62,312 bases of DNA, taken from NCBI GenBank assembly GCA_020635205.1, contig JACKAE010000006.1, positions 1 to 62,312 on the forward strand, read 5' to 3'. The notes under the pieces are model-generated. The model saw only the letters and a program-made list of their open reading frames with translations. It was not told the DNA's origin and did no database searches. Positions within the stretch are counted from its first letter, which is position 1, and the number at the start of each line of letters is the position of its first letter. The stretch is from Ignavibacteria bacterium (lineage in GTDB: Bacteria > Bacteroidota > Ignavibacteria > OLB7). Shown piece after piece: positions 1 to 9,758 of this stretch. A program made the position numbers and the translations under genes.

Positions 1-1
1 G

Positions 2-2158
2 GGGCGGAACTACCTCGTTCAGCATTCGACTGGTTCCGGCAAATCGAACTCGATTGCTTGGCTGGCTCATCGCCTCTCCTCACTGCACGACGCGGACGAC
101 AAGAAGGTGTTCGACTCAGTGATTGTGGTAACCGATCGTCGCATCCTCGACCAACAGCTTCAGAGTACGATCTACCAGTTCGACCACAAACAGGGGGTGG
201 TGGAGAAGATCGACGAAGACACTCGGCAACTGGTGAAAGCGTTGGCCGGTGGTACCCCAGTTGTCATCACCACGTTGCAGAAGTTTCCGTTCGTTGCCGA
301 GACGCTGGAGAAACTTCGGGAAGAAGATTACCCCGGTATTGAGTTTTCTACCAGGGACAAATGTTTTGCTGTGATTGTCGACGAGGCGCACAGCTCCCAG
401 TCGGGCGAAAGTGCGATGGAGTTGAAGGGCGTTCTCAACGCCGACCGAATTACGGACGAAGCGACTGCCTATGCTGCCGAGCAGGGTCTGGACGAAGAGG
501 ATGATGCCGACCATCTTGCAGGAGTTGTCCGAGAGATGATGAAACGGGGCAAACAGCAGAACCTCAGCTTCTTTGCATTTACCGCCACACCGAAGTACAA
601 GACGAAGAAGGTCTTCGACGAACCGGGGCCAACGGGGGAGTCACCATTCCACCTCTACACGATGCGGCAGGCGATCGAGGAGCGTTTCATCCTCGACGTT
701 CTGAAGAACTATATCACCTACGAGACCTACTATCGAATCGTCCAGAAAACCGAGGAAGACCCGAACGTCGAGCGAAAGAAGGCGGCTCGTGCACTCGCAC
801 GCATTCTCACGCTGCATCCGCATAACCTCGCCACGAAGACCCAAGTGATGGTTGAGCACTTCCGCACCCACGTAAAGCACAAGATCGGCGGACGAGCCAA
901 GGCGATGGTCGTGGCTGAATCACGGCTTCACGTGGTGCGCTACAAGCAGACCTTTGACAAATACATAAAGGAGAAAGGGTACACGGACGTGAAGACGCTC
1001 GTTGCCTTTTCGGGGGTTGTGGAAGACCCGGATGCGCCGGGTAAGAGTTGGACCGAGGTTGCCATGAATGGAGGCATCAAGGAAAGCGAGCTACCTGAGA
1101 AATTCGACACCCCGGAATACCAGATTCTCCTCGTGGCAGAGAAGTACCAGACTGGCTACGATCAACCTTTCCTCCACACAATGTACGTGGACAAAAAGCT
1201 CACCGGACTCCATGCAGTACAAACACTGTCACGGCTGAACCGTACCTGTCCCGGCAAAGAGGATACATTTATCCTCGATTTTCGCAACAAGCCCGAAGAG
1301 ATCTTTAAAGCCTTTAAGCCCTACTATGAAGACACGCCTGTAGAGGAATTGACCGATCCCCAGCACCTCTACCGGCTTCAGCACCAGATTGAGGAGACTG
1401 GTTTGATTTTCGATGAGGAAGTCAGGGCGTTTGGTGACGTATACTTTACGTCAGGTCGCAAGGAGAGTGTGCACGACCATGCCCGGATGAATGGTATTCT
1501 CGATCAGGCCGTTGAGCGCTACCAAGAGCTTCCCGAGGAAGAGAGGGAGGAGATCAAGGCACTGTTAGTAAACTTCAAGAATATGTATGGCTTCCTCTCA
1601 CAGGTGATCCCGTATCAGGACTCCGATCTGGAGCAGCTTCACACATACATACTGTACCTTCTGACCAAACTGCCCAAGCGGGGAACGGGACTCGCCTACC
1701 ACCTCGATGAAGAAGTGGAGTTGCAATATCATCGCCTGCAAAAAATAAGCGAGGGGCGTATCGATTTAAGCGAAGGTGAAGCGACGCCCTTGAAAGGCCC
1801 GTCAGATGTCGGTACGGGACAAGTGGATCAGGAAATTCGTCTCTCCGAATTGATCGACATCCTGAACGAACGCTTCGGCACCGACTTTACTCAGGCCGAC
1901 CAACTCTTCTTCGATCAGATCCAAGAAGAAGCAGTTGAAAACGAAGACCTTCAGAAAGCAGCGGCAGCGAACTCCAAGGACGACTTCCGCTACGTTTTCG
2001 AGAAAGCCTTCGAAGGTCTCCTTATCGACCGCATGGAAGGGAACGAGGAGATTTTCGGAAAGCTCATGGCTGACGGTGAATTCCGAAAGATGGCCGTTGA
2101 GCACATCCTCTCAAAAGTCTATCGAGCGTTGAACAAGAAGAATGAATCACAACAATAA
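2..2158 (+). CDS. hsdR: Type I restriction enzyme, HsdR (R) subunit, 5'-truncated by the window edge
   Basis: ATP-dependent translocase/endonuclease subunit of a type I restriction-modification complex; 718 residues are visible. The frame is open to the first base, so the N-terminal region (in this family normally a PD-(D/E)XK nuclease) lies outside the window. Visible SF2 helicase motifs are Walker A (HSTGSGKSNS, about residues 8-17), the DEAH box (VIVDEAHSSQSGE, about 120), motif III (FTATPK, about 185) and late motifs (QTGYDQP and VQTLSRLNRT, about 380-415). The acidic helical C-terminus fits the HsdR C-terminal domain that contacts the methylase. No hsdM or hsdS is in view; they would have to lie upstream. 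A DUF262 gene starts 14 bases after the stop, so the two are probably co-transcribed. Family assignment is secure from the motifs; activity is inferred. Confidence 0.93.
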   Translation, partial: GRNYLVQHSTGSGKSNSIAWLAHRLSSLHDADDKKVFDSVIVVTDRRILDQQLQSTIYQFDHKQGVVEKIDEDTRQLVKALAGGTPVVITTLQKFPFVAETLEKLREEDYPGIEFSTRDKCFAVIVDEAHSSQSGESAMELKGVLNADRITDEATAYAAEQGLDEEDDADHLAGVVREMMKRGKQQNLSFFAFTATPKYKTKKVFDEPGPTGESPFHLYTMRQAIEERFILDVLKNYITYETYYRIVQKTEEDPNVERKKAARALARILTLHPHNLATKTQVMVEHFRTHVKHKIGGRAKAMVVAESRLHVVRYKQTFDKYIKEKGYTDVKTLVAFSGVVEDPDAPGKSWTEVAMNGGIKESELPEKFDTPEYQILLVAEKYQTGYDQPFLHTMYVDKKLTGLHAVQTLSRLNRTCPGKEDTFILDFRNKPEEIFKAFKPYYEDTPVEELTDPQHLYRLQHQIEETGLIFDEEVRAFGDVYFTSGRKESVHDHARMNGILDQAVERYQELPEEEREEIKALLVNFKNMYGFLSQVIPYQDSDLEQLHTYILYLLTKLPKRGTGLAYHLDEEVELQYHRLQKISEGRIDLSEGEATPLKGPSDVGTGQVDQEIRLSELIDILNERFGTDFTQADQLFFDQIQEEAVENEDLQKAAAANSKDDFRYVFEKAFEGLLIDRMEGNEEIFGKLMADGEFRKMAVEHILSKVYRALNKKNESQQ

Positions 2159-2172
2159 ATCAAAGAAAAAGT

Positions 2173-3816
2173 ATGAAGCAACCGAAAAATCGCAGCGAAA
2201 AATACACTGATCTCTTCAGTGCTATCGACAAAGGGCAGATCAAAATACCTCAATTCCAGCGTGACTTTGTATGGAGTAAGGAACAAACAGCTACACTGAT
2301 TGATAGTATTCTAAAAGGTTTTCCGTTGGGTACGTTCATTCTGTGGAAGACGAAGGATCGCCTGCGCCATATCCGCAACGTTGGCAATATAGACCTTCCC
2401 GAACCTGACCCAGGTGATGCCATCCATTACGTATTAGACGGTCAGCAGCGCATTACTTCCCTCTATGCTGTGCGCAAAGGGATCCGCATTACACGTGACA
2501 ACAAGGAAATTAATTACCGCGATATTTCTATCAATCTCGATCTCGGGCTTAACGACGAAGATGAGGTGGTTTTTTCTTCTCCGGCCGAAGACGCTACCTG
2601 CATCTCCCTACACCAACTACTCAATGCGGAACTCCACGAGCTCGTAGAAGATTACCCCGGGCATATCAAGGAAGTCTCCCACTACAAGTCTCGACTTGAA
2701 GGATACGATTTCTCGACTGTTGTTATCGAGGATTACGATATCGATGTTGCCTGTGAAGTCTTTACTCGAATCAATACAGGAGGCAAAGAGCTGACGCTTT
2801 TCGAGATAATGGTAGCGAAGACTTATGATCAGGATCTCAATTTCGATCTGTCAGAACAATACCAGAGTCTTCTCAATACTGATGAAGAGAAGGATCTTCA
2901 ATCGGTCGGCTTCGAAAGTGTTCCGCCGGTTACTGTACTTCAATGTGTGGCATCGTTCATCACGCCAGAGATTAAGCGTCAGAACATTCTTAAGCTGGAT
3001 AAATCTGACTTTATCACTCAGTGGAATGATCTGAAAAGTGCGCTCTTTTCTGCAATTGATTATCTGCGGACGCATGTAGGAATCTCGGTTTCGCGTACTC
3101 TCCCTTATAATTCGTTGCTTATTCCGCTGACTTGGTTTTTTCGCCAAATAGGCAAGGACAAGCGCGATGTAACTCCACGTGAGAATGCTTTGCTTAAGCA
3201 ATTCATCTACTTCGCTTCGCTTACTCAGCGGTATAGTTCGGCGGTAGAGGCTAAAGTCGCTGTTGACATCAAGCGTATGCAGCAGATTATTAATGGGGAA
3301 GCACCGGACTATCAAGGAGAACTACCACGCTTGACTGCAGAAGATTTGCGAAATGAGACGTTCTCTGTGGGGAGCGCTCGCTCAAAGATCGTTATCTGTC
3401 TCCTTTCCGAGCTTGAGCCCAAAAGGTTTTCGACGAACGGCAAAATTGTTCTAGATAATGGTTGGTTAAAGGCATCAACCAGCAAGAATTACCATCACTT
3501 TTTCCCGCGCTCTTATCTTAAGAAACAGGGTGTGCACGCGGAGCGCGCAAACTCCCTCATGAATATTGTTTTGGTCGATGACTACCTTAACAAGCGAACG
3601 ATCAAAGCTAAAGCACCTTCCATCTATATGGCTCAGTTTGCTCAGCAGAATAACCAACTCGACAAAACACTAGAAAGCCATGCTATCGGCAATCTGGAGG
3701 AGTTCGGAATCAATGACGATAATTATGAACAGTTTCTGACCAAACGCTCCGAGTTGCTTTTGAGCAAGATTGAGAGCCTACTGCATCCTGATGGAGTTCC
3801 GCCCACCTCTGAATAA
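2173..3816 (+). CDS. DUF262/DUF1524 (GmrSD-like) protein, probable restriction/defence nuclease
   Basis: 547 residues. The N-terminal DUF262 domain shows its hallmarks: IPQFQRDFVW (about 24-33), DSILKGFPLGTFILW (about 43-57) and DGQQRITSLYAVR (about 88-100), the nucleotide-binding and ParB/sulfiredoxin-like part. The C-terminus has a His-Me-finger-like DUF1524 motif, HHFFPRSYL followed by RANSLMNIVLVDDYLNKRTI (about 435-475). This is the GmrSD type IV restriction fold, in which NTP binding is coupled to DNA cleavage. It follows hsdR by 14 bases in the same direction. DUF262 proteins are common accessories in restriction loci; here it could attack modified phage DNA or act as a stand-alone abortive nuclease. 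The exact substrate cannot be read from the sequence. Confidence 0.85.
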   Translation: MKQPKNRSEKYTDLFSAIDKGQIKIPQFQRDFVWSKEQTATLIDSILKGFPLGTFILWKTKDRLRHIRNVGNIDLPEPDPGDAIHYVLDGQQRITSLYAVRKGIRITRDNKEINYRDISINLDLGLNDEDEVVFSSPAEDATCISLHQLLNAELHELVEDYPGHIKEVSHYKSRLEGYDFSTVVIEDYDIDVACEVFTRINTGGKELTLFEIMVAKTYDQDLNFDLSEQYQSLLNTDEEKDLQSVGFESVPPVTVLQCVASFITPEIKRQNILKLDKSDFITQWNDLKSALFSAIDYLRTHVGISVSRTLPYNSLLIPLTWFFRQIGKDKRDVTPRENALLKQFIYFASLTQRYSSAVEAKVAVDIKRMQQIINGEAPDYQGELPRLTAEDLRNETFSVGSARSKIVICLLSELEPKRFSTNGKIVLDNGWLKASTSKNYHHFFPRSYLKKQGVHAERANSLMNIVLVDDYLNKRTIKAKAPSIYMAQFAQQNNQLDKTLESHAIGNLEEFGINDDNYEQFLTKRSELLLSKIESLLHPDGVPPTSE

Positions 3817-4167
3817 ACTTTGGTCTCCATAATTCAGGATTCAGAGGACAAGAATGCCCGATTACCATCCGGCATTCTTGTCCTCCTGCACGATTCACTA
3901 CCGTATGCGTTCACATCACGGACTTCACAATTCTTCATTCCTAATTAACAAAAGCTCTTCGGTACAAAACCTCTTTTTGTACCAATCACTCTGTTTGTTC
4001 TTCTTCGCTTCTTCAGCTATCATCGTCTGATTTGTCAGGATTCCCCTCCTCTCCTGCGTGAGTCTTCGTTCCAAAGAACAATCAACATTTCACATAGATA
4101 GAGCCAATAGCTATGAACGTGAATGTGTCTGAATGCCGGAATCCTTTGTCCTTTCCCTTCGGTCTTC
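3817..4167. other. Intergenic region with two hairpins
   Basis: No gene is supported here. A 14-bp stem at 3844-3885 (AGGACAAGAATGCC pairing with GGCATTCTTGTCCT) lies 28 bases after the DUF262 stop and is a plausible terminator. A second hairpin at 3961-3983 (GGTACAAAA/TTTTGTACC) resembles, in position and type, the hairpin at 6795-6821 that precedes the intact head-repeat protein gene. Confidence 0.6.
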
Positions 4168-4580
4168 TCTCGAGATCGACGATGCGACAGTCTCATCAGC
4201 CCCAACGGTTGGGCTTCCTGCCTCGGGAACGAATGGTCAGATCCTCTACATCCTTGTCTCCGACCCGGACGGCGCAACAGTAGGTGGAGTGGGGCGAGCG
4301 AGCGGCGACAAGCTGACCTATCTCTATCTGGGAGGAGGCTGGCAGTTGTTTCATGCGAACTAACGTATGGGATGAGACAACTTCTCAGAAATAGTAGAGA
4401 GCAACAGGGCTTGTCACCCTGAGGGCTGAAGTCTGCCCCGATTCTTCGGGGAAGGATCTCACCGGTCAAGAAACCTCCTGCCTGGAACTCCCTCGTCACT
4501 TCCTCTACCCGCCCTGTGAGACTCTTCGCTTCACTTCGTTGTGGTCAGAGTGACAGGTCATGTAGATTAGTGGAGCAACT
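4168..4580 (+). pseudogene. Collapsed copy: 3' end and downstream region of the secreted head-repeat protein gene
   Basis: Bases 4168-4363 encode the last about 64 residues of the protein at 6932-9460 (EIDDATVSSAPTVGL through GGGWQLFHAN) with only a few silent changes, including the stop codon. The match continues about 200 bases into the 3' flank, including the CCCCGATTCTTCGGGG hairpin. The rest of the gene is missing and the reading frame upstream is unrelated, so this is a gene remnant rather than a functional short gene. An open frame beginning at 4133 covers it but has no recognisable signal peptide or ribosome binding site. Confidence 0.85.
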
Positions 4581-4595
4581 CGACTGGTGCTACCG

Positions 4596-6590
4596 TCACC
4601 CGATTCCCGCAATCACTTCGTCGAGTTCTTCCTCCTCTCCGAGGTTCATCTTCTTCCGCAGGCGTTTCCGTTTCTTCCAGACAGCGTTGTGGGTGATTCC
4701 GAGGAGGCTGGCAATTTGTGAGGTTTGCAGTCCGGCGTGAATCAGCCCGCAGAACTGCTGCTGTTTCCGGGTCAGGTCGGGCCACCTCTGCTGCAACTTC
4801 TCGAAGAACGATTCTTCAACCCGCTGAAGCGCCTGGACTGCTTCGGCCTCCGCTGTTACCTGCTTCACAGCTTCATGAGAGGTCAGGTCGGTGAGGGCAT
4901 CTTTTATTCCGAGTACCACCCTCTCGATCTGCTCCGGCTCAAGCCACTCGAGGTTTTTTCGGAGTCGCCCCTCGATGTCGAGAAATCTTCCGTGTGTTAC
5001 CGAGAGTCCGGTCAGCAACGCAGCCAGTTGTTTGTTGGATCGTTCCCACCGAAAGAGGCCCATCTCTTCCTTCTGCTCCCGGATCTTGAGGTCTGCAACA
5101 ATGCGAGCGTTCCGGACCGACGTTTCGTTCGTGTCCCGTTCGACCCTGAGGCGAATCTCGAAGGCCTTTTTCTGTCGTTCGACAGCTTCGGCCCAGTCGT
5201 TCCGGTTTCCGGCAAGTTCGGCGAGCATCTCCAGTCCTTCTGCCAGAGATTCTCGTTGAATCAGCGTCTCGGCAGACTGGTTGCAGACTGCGAGGAGTAT
5301 TTCCTGTGCCTCCTCGTCCTTCTCCTGATTCTTCAGCACGCGGGCGAGCATCACGCTGATGGATAGGAACGGCTTTATCTGATGTGCTTCACGCAGTGCG
5401 CGTTCAGCCTTTCTCAACTTTCCCTGCTTCTCCAGAAACTGACCGAGGTAACTCAGGATTCTGATCCGGAACGTACTGGCCGGATAGTAGTCGAGAAGTT
5501 CGCCGCAGATAGCAATCCCGTCGTCGAGCTGGGTGCTCTTCAGATAGAAGGGGAGTTTTCGGTACTGGATGTTCCGGTAGAGATTTGTCAGGGGGGCATT
5601 CGAGATAATCCTTTCAGCAAGTTCAAACGCATTCCCGGCAGCCTCCAGGTCGTTCAGGGCCAGATTGATCTCGCCGATACGAGCATATGCATTCGTTGAG
5701 ATGATCTCCCGTCCGGTACGCTTCCCTAACTCGGCTGCCCCCAACAGGTATTCGATTGCTTCGGCAGAACTTCCGAGAGAGTGGTGTATGTCGGATAGAA
5801 CGACGAGAATGACTCCACAGTGGTTCGGATCGGCTTTCTCCTCAGCATAGTGAAGGGCGAGTTGCAACTGTTCAATCGCCTTGGCAGTGTTGTTCCGTCG
5901 GGCCAGAAGTATTCCGAGGTGACGGTGAGTGCGGGAGAGATGAAATCTTCGGGTTTCTCCCGTCAGCTCCCGTTCGACAATGTCGTGTAGTTTGGTTATC
6001 TCTCCTTCTGCCATCTCCAGTTCTCCCTCCCGGATCAGCCACTCAACCAGTCGGGAGCGGATCTCCAATTCTACCTCGAAATGTTTGCCTTCGACTGCAA
6101 GGTGGAGTGCACGGCGATAATCCCCCGCAATTTCGGACTGATTATCTCTCCCTACTTTTCCCCAGGCTTGTATCATCCGGAGCAGAATCTCCTGCAACCG
6201 ATCGCCAGCGATTGTTGCCCAGTACATCCCCTGTTCAACAATGCGAGCATGTTCTTCCGGCTTCCCGGTGTCGGTAAAGATTGCGTAGTGAGTCAGGAGA
6301 GCAGCAAGCCAGGCAGCTTCGTCCCGCAGACGTTTGGGGAGAGTGGAAAGAGTTGCGAAGTCTCCGTAGTGGGAGTCAACATCTTCAGCCTTCAGGCGCC
6401 CCTCCAGCTCCCGGATAAGCTGCCCGAGCATGTCCCGGACCTCTTCTGCTCCGCTTCTGCTCCAGAGCGGAATGGTGTGAAGGAGTCTCCTCCCGACCTG
6501 GTGGGAGATGACGGCACCTCTGTTGGAGACCATCAGTTCACGGAGAACATCCGGTGTCAACCCGAATTCCGGTTGTCTGGAAATTGCCAT
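4596..6590 (-). CDS. TPR-repeat regulator with C-terminal LuxR-type helix-turn-helix
   Basis: 664 residues, no signal peptide, cytoplasmic. Most of the chain (about 100-480) is helical and built from TPR-like 34-residue units such as KAIEQLQLALHYAEEKADP and LRKAERALREAHQIKP. The last about 60 residues (LTRKQQQFCGLIHAGLQTSQ, then IASLLGITHNAVWKKRKRLR) form a LuxR/GerE-like DNA-binding helix-turn-helix that would bind promoter DNA. The arrangement is typical of Bacteroidota TPR-LuxR transcription factors that lack a receiver domain. It is divergent from the secreted head-repeat gene across a 341-base gap, so it may control that gene. A ligand or partner for the TPR part is not visible. Confidence 0.82.
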   Translation of the reverse strand: MAISRQPEFGLTPDVLRELMVSNRGAVISHQVGRRLLHTIPLWSRSGAEEVRDMLGQLIRELEGRLKAEDVDSHYGDFATLSTLPKRLRDEAAWLAALLTHYAIFTDTGKPEEHARIVEQGMYWATIAGDRLQEILLRMIQAWGKVGRDNQSEIAGDYRRALHLAVEGKHFEVELEIRSRLVEWLIREGELEMAEGEITKLHDIVERELTGETRRFHLSRTHRHLGILLARRNNTAKAIEQLQLALHYAEEKADPNHCGVILVVLSDIHHSLGSSAEAIEYLLGAAELGKRTGREIISTNAYARIGEINLALNDLEAAGNAFELAERIISNAPLTNLYRNIQYRKLPFYLKSTQLDDGIAICGELLDYYPASTFRIRILSYLGQFLEKQGKLRKAERALREAHQIKPFLSISVMLARVLKNQEKDEEAQEILLAVCNQSAETLIQRESLAEGLEMLAELAGNRNDWAEAVERQKKAFEIRLRVERDTNETSVRNARIVADLKIREQKEEMGLFRWERSNKQLAALLTGLSVTHGRFLDIEGRLRKNLEWLEPEQIERVVLGIKDALTDLTSHEAVKQVTAEAEAVQALQRVEESFFEKLQQRWPDLTRKQQQFCGLIHAGLQTSQIASLLGITHNAVWKKRKRLRKKMNLGEEEELDEVIAGIG

Positions 6591-6931
6591 GAAGAGTGCA
6601 AACGTTTATTTGGTTCGTTGCCTGATCCTTTCTTCCGGGCTGCTGAAGTCCACATCGATGTCCGGTGCAAACAACCGGAGTTGTCGCTTGCGAGAGGCTC
6701 AGAACCCATCAACCTACGAAATAGAAGAAGACCTTGAGAACGTCCCCCGAAGAAGGAGAAAAAAGCTGATAATGGCGTGTTCTCCGCTTTGTGTCGGGTA
6801 CAGACTCTGATTCTGTACCCGATTCCTGTTTGTCCCGATCGGAGGAGAAACCTATTCTCGCTCGTTCACACATCGCGTACGCTGACATCCTCGCAGCACC
6901 TTATTTCAACGTTGATAAATACTGTGGAATT
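6591..6931. promoter_or_regulatory. Divergent intergenic region with hairpin
   Basis: This is the shared upstream region of the TPR-LuxR regulator and the head-repeat protein. It contains a 10-bp-stem hairpin at 6795-6821 (CGGGTACAGA/TCTGTACCCG), similar to the one at 3961-3983 before the collapsed copy. No promoter element could be assigned with confidence. Confidence 0.4.
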
Positions 6932-9460
6932 ATGCCAGTTCAATTCTCTTGTTGTTGTGGTTACCTCATCCGGTCTTGCCGATCCAGGCGATTTCCAATC
7001 TCTCTCTTGATGCTCTTCCTCTTTCCAGTACTGCTTGCAGGGCAGAACCGCGACTTCCACGCCGAACGCATTGTCGTTGACGACAACGGCAGCGATGGAA
7101 CGCAAAACACGATGACAATCCAGACGCCGAGTCCGCTCGGTCAGGATGTCATCCTGACAATCCCGGATATGGGGAGTGATTCGGCTCAGTTCCTTCTCGT
7201 ACCACCGGGGACAACTGGTGCGTGGTTGTTGGGAGGAAATACAGGAACGACTGCCGGAACGGATTATCTGGGAACAAGCGATAACACTCCGCTCCACATC
7301 TACGTCAATGGCGATCCGGCAAACAGCCTGATTCTGAACACGAACCAAAGCATCCAGCGGGGAACCGGAGGTAACAGTCGGGGAGGATGGAGTGTCGACC
7401 TTCAAATTACTCGTACGAACGCAAGTCAGGTAACCTCAGGACTTGTGAGCACAATCGGGGGAGGGGGGCAGAATACTGTAAGTAGCAATGGCTCAACGAT
7501 TGCAGGAGGGGTCCTGAACGTTGTATCAGGTCATTTTGCCTCAGTTGGAGGAGGATACGGCAATAGTGCGACCGGCGGTTATGCCACGGTGGGTGGTGGG
7601 CTCGATAATCTGGCCGGCGGCAGGTACTCCACCATATCTGGAGGCTACAACAACGTTGTTGACCCATCAGCCTTGTATTCATCAATCTCCGGTGGTGTAG
7701 CAAACGAGGTGACGGGACGTCGTGCGGTCATCGTAGGGGGTCGGGGGCTGACGCTGAACGGAGACGGTGTGTTCGGCTTCATGGCGGGTGCAGATGCCGG
7801 CGTGCCTGACGGGCACCCGGGACCGCAACGAATGGAAATCAACGCAAGCAACATGGCTGTCTTCGGCAATGTCGATCTCTGGCTTGCCAACAACGACGGA
7901 GTAGCAAGACGCCTTCTCTTCTACGAGGCCGAGTCCGATACTGGAAACTTCCCAAGCACCACACACTACACATCGTTCGCAGCAGGGGACCAGACCGAGA
8001 ATATCAACTACATCCTCCCGACAACGCCCCCGGGTGCGAACAATCAGGTTCTCTCCAGCGACACAAACGGGGGGATGAGTTGGGTCGACGCAAGTTCGGT
8101 TGCGTGGAGCCTGACCGGGAACGCGGGGACGACTGCGGGAACGAACTATGTGGGAACAAGTGACGCTACCGGACTCCATCTCTACGCTCGTGGTGGGCCA
8201 GTCTACGATCCTCTCTTCGGCGCGCTGATCGGTGGGAACAGCCTGATCCTCAGCCCCGACTTTACCATTCAACGAGACGATCGAGGTGATGCCCGAGGAC
8301 GAGGGGCGATAGATCTTCAGATGCAACGTCAAAATAATTCAGAGGTCGCCTCCGGTAACTGGACTGTTATAGCCGGAGGAGTACAGAACACAGCACAGGG
8401 TGAGTTCAGCACGGTCTCCGGGGGAAGCGGCAATGCCATCCTATCAAACCTCGCTGTCGGTGTTGTCGCTTCAACTGTCGGCGGAGGATACCTGAACGAG
8501 ATTGCCGGGAGCGAATGGGGAGTGATTGGCGGAGGTCATCGTAATAACGTTTCGGGAAGCCAGTGGGCGACGATTGGCGGAGGAAGATCCAATTCTGCAT
8601 CAGCTGACTACGCTGTGATAAGCGGAGGGCGGAACAACCGCGTCTCCGGGGAACATTCCGCAGTTGGTGGCGGATGGTCAAACATCGCATCCGCATTGAA
8701 CGCTACGGTCAGCGGCGGACGAAACAACATTGCCGCCGGAGACTACAGCAGTGTGCTCGGCGGTCGCAACTTGACGCTTGACTCTACCGCTGCCGGAAGC
8801 CTTGGGTTCTTGGGAGACCCGAACGGTATCGGCCCGATGACGATCAGCGAACCGCAGGTGACAGTCTTCGGCAACACCGATCTCTGGCTCGCGAACAACG
8901 ACGGGGGGGCAAGCCGCCTTCTCTTCTATGAAGCCGAGTCCGATACTGGAGTCTTCCCGAGCAATACACACTTCACGTCGCTTGAGGCAGGAAACCAGAA
9001 CGTGAACATCCGATACATCCTTCCAGCAACCCCTCCCACAGCGAATGGTCAGGTTCTCTCAAGTACAACCGGTGGCGTGATGAGTTGGGTGGATGGTCCA
9101 ACCGGATCGCAATCCTTCTCGAATGCAAGCAACACAATGCCGACCCTTGCTCTTGAGAACAACATCGGCACTGATGACGGAGTTGCTTTAGAGATCGTCG
9201 AGGGGCGCATGATACTCTCCAATGGTCAGGGGGCACCAACCAACATCCCGGATGATGTGATTGCCTTCGAGATCGACGATGCGACAGTCTCATCAGCCCC
9301 AACGGTCGGGCTTCCTGCCTCGGGAACGAATGGTCAGATCCTCTACATCCTTGTCTCCGACCCGGACGGCGCAACAGTAGGTGGAGTGGGGCGAGCAAGC
9401 GGCGACAAGCTGACCTATCTCTATCTGGGAGGGGGCTGGCAGTTGTTTCATGCGAACTAA
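6932..9460 (+). CDS. Secreted head-repeat protein, trimeric-autotransporter-head-like (adhesin-like)
   Basis: 842 residues from ATG 6932. This start puts a basic n-region and hydrophobic core (ISLLMLFLFPVLLAGQ) at the N-terminus; ATG 7010 is an alternative that keeps only the core. The chain has two large repeats (roughly residues 85-380 and 395-690). Each opens with GNTGTTAGT/GNAGTTAGT, runs into a string of Gly-Gly-Gly/Asn head repeats of the YadA/Hep_Hag type (SVGGGYGNSATGGYATVGGG, TISGGYNN) and closes with LWLANNDG..RLLFYEAESDTG. A conserved about 65-residue C-terminal module follows. No YadA beta-barrel anchor and no T9SS sorting domain are visible, so how it stays on the surface is unclear. 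Attachment is the likely role by analogy. Confidence 0.75.
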   Translation: MPVQFSCCCGYLIRSCRSRRFPISLLMLFLFPVLLAGQNRDFHAERIVVDDNGSDGTQNTMTIQTPSPLGQDVILTIPDMGSDSAQFLLVPPGTTGAWLLGGNTGTTAGTDYLGTSDNTPLHIYVNGDPANSLILNTNQSIQRGTGGNSRGGWSVDLQITRTNASQVTSGLVSTIGGGGQNTVSSNGSTIAGGVLNVVSGHFASVGGGYGNSATGGYATVGGGLDNLAGGRYSTISGGYNNVVDPSALYSSISGGVANEVTGRRAVIVGGRGLTLNGDGVFGFMAGADAGVPDGHPGPQRMEINASNMAVFGNVDLWLANNDGVARRLLFYEAESDTGNFPSTTHYTSFAAGDQTENINYILPTTPPGANNQVLSSDTNGGMSWVDASSVAWSLTGNAGTTAGTNYVGTSDATGLHLYARGGPVYDPLFGALIGGNSLILSPDFTIQRDDRGDARGRGAIDLQMQRQNNSEVASGNWTVIAGGVQNTAQGEFSTVSGGSGNAILSNLAVGVVASTVGGGYLNEIAGSEWGVIGGGHRNNVSGSQWATIGGGRSNSASADYAVISGGRNNRVSGEHSAVGGGWSNIASALNATVSGGRNNIAAGDYSSVLGGRNLTLDSTAAGSLGFLGDPNGIGPMTISEPQVTVFGNTDLWLANNDGGASRLLFYEAESDTGVFPSNTHFTSLEAGNQNVNIRYILPATPPTANGQVLSSTTGGVMSWVDGPTGSQSFSNASNTMPTLALENNIGTDDGVALEIVEGRMILSNGQGAPTNIPDDVIAFEIDDATVSSAPTVGLPASGTNGQILYILVSDPDGATVGGVGRASGDKLTYLYLGGGWQLFHAN

Positions 9461-9758
9461 CGTATGGGATGAGACAACTTCTCAGAAATAGTAGAGAGCA
9501 ACAAGGCTTGTCACCCTGAGGGCTGAAGCCTGCCCCGATTCTTCGGGGAAGGATCTCACCGGGTAAGAGAACCCGACGCCGGTGTGTCGCCTACCACTTC
9601 CTCCACTCCACTGGCGAGCCTCTTCGCTTCACTTCGTTGTGCTCAGAGTGACAGGCTGGAGCGTTAGTAGAGAATCTACAGATAGAGCATTGCCTGATCT
9701 GTCATCTCTGCGGTTGCCCTCCATTATTGAAGAGGACAGACCGCAGAGACGCAGAGGA
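9461..9758. repeat. 3' flank shared with 4364-4580; hairpins
   Basis: This region carries the same downstream sequence as the collapsed copy (start of match 9461, fading near 9655), including the CCCCGATTCTTCGGGG hairpin and a CTTCACTTCGTTGTG segment common in dispersed intergenic repeats. No gene is supported. Confidence 0.7.

Noticed and set aside
4133..4363. A functional 76-residue protein
   Set aside because: Its coding part is only the copied 3' end of the larger gene, with no start context.
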